A DNA stretch of 64,000 nt from Rubrivivax gelatinosus IL144 (GTDB taxonomy: Bacteria > Pseudomonadota > Gammaproteobacteria > Burkholderiales > Burkholderiaceae_C), in assembly GCF_000284255.1 (NCBI RefSeq), contig NC_017075.1:2666001-2730000 (forward strand), written 5' to 3'. Numbering within the stretch: position 1 is the first letter of the stretch; each line of letters begins with the position of its first letter. Positions 60,447 through 64,000 of the stretch are shown here, piece after piece. The notes below the pieces were generated by a model, which saw only the letters and a program-made list of their open reading frames with translations, made no database searches and was not told the DNA's origin. The position numbers were made by a program, and so were the translations under genes.

Positions 60447-63400
60447 GGCGATGCCTTCGGCGAGGACGCCGCCGCTGCGCTCGCTTCGACCCCTGCCACC
60501 AGCGCCGGCAGTTTGAGCCCTTGCAGCCGGCTGGTGCCGATCGGCGCCGCGCCTGGCGCGGCGCCGGCACGGCTGCTGGTCGGTGGCGATTCCCCGGGCT
60601 GGCGCAGCACCCGCAAATGCACCGTGACGGAGTAAGGCCCCTGCGTCCACTTCAGTTCGTTGACGCCGCCGTCCAGCCTCTTCTTCTGCGCCAGCTCCAT
60701 GAACTTCCCGAGCCCGGCACTGCCAGGCTCGTTGACGAACTCGACGGTCTTGCCATCGTGGGTGACGCCGCTGAGCCGCGCGCCTGCCACGCCGGCACGG
60801 TTGGGCCAGACCATGTCGGTCCACTGCGCGGCGGCATTGCGGTAGCGCAGCGACTGGCCGTCGATGGTCACCGTGTACTCGACGAAGCCGGGCGCACCCT
60901 GCGGCAGGATCTGGAACAGCGTCTGGTCCGCCGCCACCGTCACCGCCCCGCTGCTGCCGGCCGTGGTGACTGCGCCGCCGCCGCCGCTGGCGGCGTCGAG
61001 TTGCGCGACCCAGTTGCCGAAGCCGGTGGTGAACTCCGGACGCAGCCGCACGCCGATCTCGGCCCACTGGCGCGGCTCGATGGCGTCGCCGCGGCGTACC
61101 ACCAACGGCCCTAGCGCCTCGTTGGAGAACTTCGCGATCGCGCCGTCAGGGCCGAAGATCTTGGCGATGTCCTGCGGCGCAGCCTCCACGGTCGAGCGGG
61201 TGTCGAACGGGTACTTCGATGCGAGCGTGCGCTGGAAGGGTTCGGAGACCTGTGCGGCCCAGAAGCGGTTGAGCTCGGTCTCGGCCGGTGGCACCACCAC
61301 CGCCAGCGCCTGGATCAGCGGGCGCACCAGCAGCGGCCGCAGCGTGGCCTTAGCGCTGTCGGTCATGCCCAGCAGCAACTGCTCGTCGACCAGCTTCAGC
61401 GCCTCGGCCAGCTCGGAGCCGGGGCCTTCGAGCGTGGCGGCCAGCAGCGCGCGCGAGCCGGGGCCGGGATCGCCCTGGTTCTTGATCTGGTTGAAGCGCG
61501 TGCGGACCTTCGACAGGCTCTCCAGGTACGCCTTGATCGGCGGCGGCGTGCTGTCGCGCGACATCATGATGCGCGACAGCGCCGCGAACTCGCGCCCGAT
61601 GGGCCCCATCGGTACGCCGGCATTGGCGCCGGTCACGTCGACCTTCACTTCCACGCGCTGCGGCGCCTGCCGCAGGATGGTCTGGCGGATCCAGTCGACG
61701 AAGCCCTTCTGCGCCTTGCCCAGGCGCTCGTTCAGCAGCGACGGGTTGTCCCAGGATGTCTGGTCGAACAGCGTCGTCAGCAGGATACGGATCGGCGAGT
61801 CCGCCGGGTCGCCCAGCCGGTTCATGCGCTTGACCGCCTCGTCGAAGCTGCCGAACTCGGCGATCGAGATGCCCTGCATGAAGCGCTGCCACTCGCGCAC
61901 GTACTCGGTCTTGTACAGCTCGGTCAGCTGCTTCTGGATCTGCTCCGGGCTGCCTTCGAGCGTGAGGTCGTCGCGGGCGGCGATGTTCAGCACCCAGTCG
62001 GTGCTCTGCAACTCCTGCGTGGCCGCATCCTTGAAGGCCTTGGCGATGTACCCCTCCCAGGCCTCGCGGGTGAAGGTGCCGGGGATTGCATGGCTGCCAG
62101 CGATGACGTCCTTGTCGCCATCGGCGATCAGCCGCGCGACGGTCATCGGCGGGTAGCGGGTGGACGCGCGGGTCTTGATGTCCGCGTACACGCGCTCAAC
62201 CCCCTTCACCCCGCGACGCTGTTCGCGCAGCAGCTCGCGCATCTGGTCGACCAGAGCGAGCTTGTTGGCGACGGTCGGGAAGGCGGGGTCGCGGCTGAGC
62301 CCGGCAGTGAAGCTGATCATGCGCTCGGCGCTCTGCATCAGGCGCTCGCGCGGCATGCTGCCGCGGTTGCTGTCGAGCCAGCCGCGCCAGAACCGGGTGA
62401 TCTGCTCGGCCAGATGCACCGGCTCGATGCGTTCGCGGTCGGCGAGCATCAAGTAAGTCTTGAGCGCGTTGTAGGCATCGCCCGCATCCTCGACCGATGC
62501 ATCGACGTAGCGGCCGGCGGTGCTCGGCGCGGCTGCCGTCGCCGCGGCGGACTCGGGTGGCTTGCCCAGCGGCTTCAGGCGGCCGGGGTTTGCGCTGACC
62601 TCCGCGAGATAGGCCTCGATCGCCGCCGCCGCCGGCTCCAGCATCACCTGCCGGATGCCGGCGAAGTACTCTTGGCGCAGCTTGGCCTCGATCTCCTCGC
62701 CCTGGTACAGGCCGAGGCTGATGCCCAGCGGCCTGTCTTGGCGGTAGCGCTGCAGTTGCTCTATGCGGTCTTGCAGTGTCTCCAGCGCCTGCATGCGCGA
62801 TCCGAGGTCGGGGTTCTCGGCCTGCAGGCGTACGGCATGGTCGAGATCGGCGCGCACATTGGCCATCAGCTGCCGGTTGCCCACGTACGACCATGTCCAG
62901 CCGCCGGTTGCCAGCGCCAGCAGCAGCAGCGCCGCCGAGAAGGTCGCCAGCCGCAGCCGCTGCTTTGTGCGGCTGGCGTGCTGCTGCACCAAGCCCTTGT
63001 CGGCGAAGATGACCTTGCTGAACAGGTCCTTCAGGAAGAACCCGTTCTCGGCGACGACGAGGCCCGAGAGGCGATCGGCACGCGGCTCGAGCGCGAACTG
63101 CTGTGCCACCCGCTCGCTAGCCTTGCTCGCCGAGCTTCCCTCCTGCACGCTGCTCGTGAAGTAGAAGCCCCGGAACACCGGCTGGTACTGGTACGGGTTC
63201 TCTTCGAACAGTGTGGCCACGAAGGCGCGCAGCGCCGTCTTGCGCTCGGCGAACTCCAGCGGGAAGGTCAGCACGCCGGGGGGCAGCGCCTTCCCGCGCT
63301 CCATCGCCATGCGCGCCAGCGTCATCTGCTTCAGGCCATCGTAGAGTTCGTCGAAGTGGCGGTCGAACGCGGCCACCGCGTCACCGCGCTGCGCCTGGGC

Positions 63401-64000
63401 ATAGGGCAGGGTGGCGCCCCACACGCGCTCGCGCTCGCTGCGGTCGCGGTCTTCGAAGAACTCGGCAAAGCCGGCGATCAGGTCGGCCTTGGTGAAGACC
63501 AGATACACCGGCGCGATGACTTCCAGCGTCTCGGTGAGCTCCTGCACGCGCTGGCGCAGGTTCTTCGCCAGCTGGATGGCGGCCTCGGGCCGTCCGCTGC
63601 CTAGTTCGGCCAGGCTCGCAGCGATGAGGATGCCGTTGATCGGTGCCTTCGGCCGGTGGCGCTTGAGCAGCCCCAGAAAACCCAGCCACTCCTGGCGGTC
63701 CTCCTCGTGCACGGCGTAGCGGCCGGCGGTGTCGAGCAGGATGCCTTCGCTGGTGAAGAACCAGTCGCAGTTGCGCGTGCCGCCGATGCCCTGGACTACC
63801 GCATCGCCGCCATCGGCGAACGGGAACTTGAGCCCGCTCTTGACGATGGCCGTGCTCTTGCCTGCGGCCGGGTTGCCGATCACCATGTACCAGGGCAGCT
63901 CGTACAACGCGGCGCTGCCGGAGAGCTGGCCGAGTTTGCTCTTTTGGATGGTCTTGACCGCGTCCACCAGGCGCGCGCGCAGCGCAGACACGTCGGCGCG
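60443..64000 (-). CDS. tssM: T6SS membrane protein TssM (IcmF-like), partial
   Basis: The open frame runs off the right edge, so the N-terminus (transmembrane helices and start) is missing; about 1185 residues are seen. It includes the Walker A GNPAAGKST, WFFTSEGILLDTAGRYAVHEED, KRHRPKAPINGILIAASLAELG, PVYLVFTKADLIAGF and a transmembrane helix (RLATFSAALLLLALATGGWTW), followed by the large periplasmic part with IcmF-typical RMISFTAGLSRDPAFP and FPFDTRS-like KYPFDTRSTVEAAPQDI. It joins TssL and TssJ into the membrane complex. It leads the convergent tssM-tagF-ompA unit. Confidence 0.95.
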   Translation of the reverse strand, partial: RADVSALRARLVDAVKTIQKSKLGQLSGSAALYELPWYMVIGNPAAGKSTAIVKSGLKFPFADGGDAVVQGIGGTRNCDWFFTSEGILLDTAGRYAVHEEDRQEWLGFLGLLKRHRPKAPINGILIAASLAELGSGRPEAAIQLAKNLRQRVQELTETLEVIAPVYLVFTKADLIAGFAEFFEDRDRSERERVWGATLPYAQAQRGDAVAAFDRHFDELYDGLKQMTLARMAMERGKALPPGVLTFPLEFAERKTALRAFVATLFEENPYQYQPVFRGFYFTSSVQEGSSASKASERVAQQFALEPRADRLSGLVVAENGFFLKDLFSKVIFADKGLVQQHASRTKQRLRLATFSAALLLLALATGGWTWSYVGNRQLMANVRADLDHAVRLQAENPDLGSRMQALETLQDRIEQLQRYRQDRPLGISLGLYQGEEIEAKLRQEYFAGIRQVMLEPAAAAIEAYLAEVSANPGRLKPLGKPPESAAATAAAPSTAGRYVDASVEDAGDAYNALKTYLMLADRERIEPVHLAEQITRFWRGWLDSNRGSMPRERLMQSAERMISFTAGLSRDPAFPTVANKLALVDQMRELLREQRRGVKGVERVYADIKTRASTRYPPMTVARLIADGDKDVIAGSHAIPGTFTREAWEGYIAKAFKDAATQELQSTDWVLNIAARDDLTLEGSPEQIQKQLTELYKTEYVREWQRFMQGISIAEFGSFDEAVKRMNRLGDPADSPIRILLTTLFDQTSWDNPSLLNERLGKAQKGFVDWIRQTILRQAPQRVEVKVDVTGANAGVPMGPIGREFAALSRIMMSRDSTPPPIKAYLESLSKVRTRFNQIKNQGDPGPGSRALLAATLEGPGSELAEALKLVDEQLLLGMTDSAKATLRPLLVRPLIQALAVVVPPAETELNRFWAAQVSEPFQRTLASKYPFDTRSTVEAAPQDIAKIFGPDGAIAKFSNEALGPLVVRRGDAIEPRQWAEIGVRLRPEFTTGFGNWVAQLDAASGGGGAVTTAGSSGAVTVAADQTLFQILPQGAPGFVEYTVTIDGQSLRYRNAAAQWTDMVWPNRAGVAGARLSGVTHDGKTVEFVNEPGSAGLGKFMELAQKKRLDGGVNELKWTQGPYSVTVHLRVLRQPGESPPTSSRAGAAPGAAPIGTSRLQGLKLPALVAGVEASAAAASSPKASP

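Overview
The window is GC-rich chromosomal DNA. Overlapping operons, Ssu-type sulfonate genes, a Burkholderiales-style type VI secretion locus and IS481/IS5 elements suggest a betaproteobacterium of the order Burkholderiales (Rubrivivax/Leptothrix/Roseateles-like). This is inferred from composition and gene families; no rRNA or marker gene is present.

Bases 1-25,700 form a sulfur-scavenging island. It opens with the end of an ABC permease, a GMC-family FAD oxidoreductase and a sulfonate/nitrate-type binding protein. A molbindin-like SsuF, an RBBP9/YdeN-type hydrolase and the sulfonate operon ssuA-ssuD-ssuC-ssuB follow. Next comes the most unusual unit: a three-gene nitrogenase-like reductase (NifH-, NifD- and NifK-like) plus a radical-SAM protein with a non-standard C-x8-C-x2-C motif. 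The NifD/K-like pair keeps only one plus three cluster cysteines and lacks both FeMo-cofactor ligands. It therefore looks like a single-[4Fe-4S] reductase of the DPOR/COR/CfbCD style, not a nitrogenase. A complete polar-amino-acid (cystine-type) ABC transporter follows, then an exported alpha/beta hydrolase, GNAT and aminotransferase genes, a glutathionyl-hydroquinone reductase-like protein, a TonB-dependent receptor, an MFS transporter and a divergent AraC regulator. Many of these proteins are nearly free of internal methionine and cysteine, as expected of genes expressed under sulfur starvation. Several units share a similar promoter block. The working model is import of organosulfur compounds, oxygenolytic (SsuD) and reductive (nitrogenase-like) release of sulfur, and uptake of small sulfur metabolites.

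Bases 25,800-38,450 are a rearranged type VI secretion effector zone. It holds an IS481-family element with a nonsense mutation, two vgrG remnants, a short muramidase effector with its accessory protein, and an IS5-family element that splits a small exported-protein gene. An intact vgrG-muramidase-accessory module with a 107-aa adaptor-like gene follows.

Bases 38,450-64,000 are the structural T6SS locus. The minus strand carries tssB-tssC-hcp-tssE-tssF-tssG-tssH and a TPR lipoprotein. The plus strand carries tssJ-tssK-tssL-vgrG, an M15-like peptidase effector with a putative immunity gene, a TseV-like nuclease remnant with a TsiV-like immunity gene, and tssA. tssM (cut by the window end), tagF and an ompA-like gene converge from the right. 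No tRNA, rRNA, CRISPR array or replication origin was recognised.
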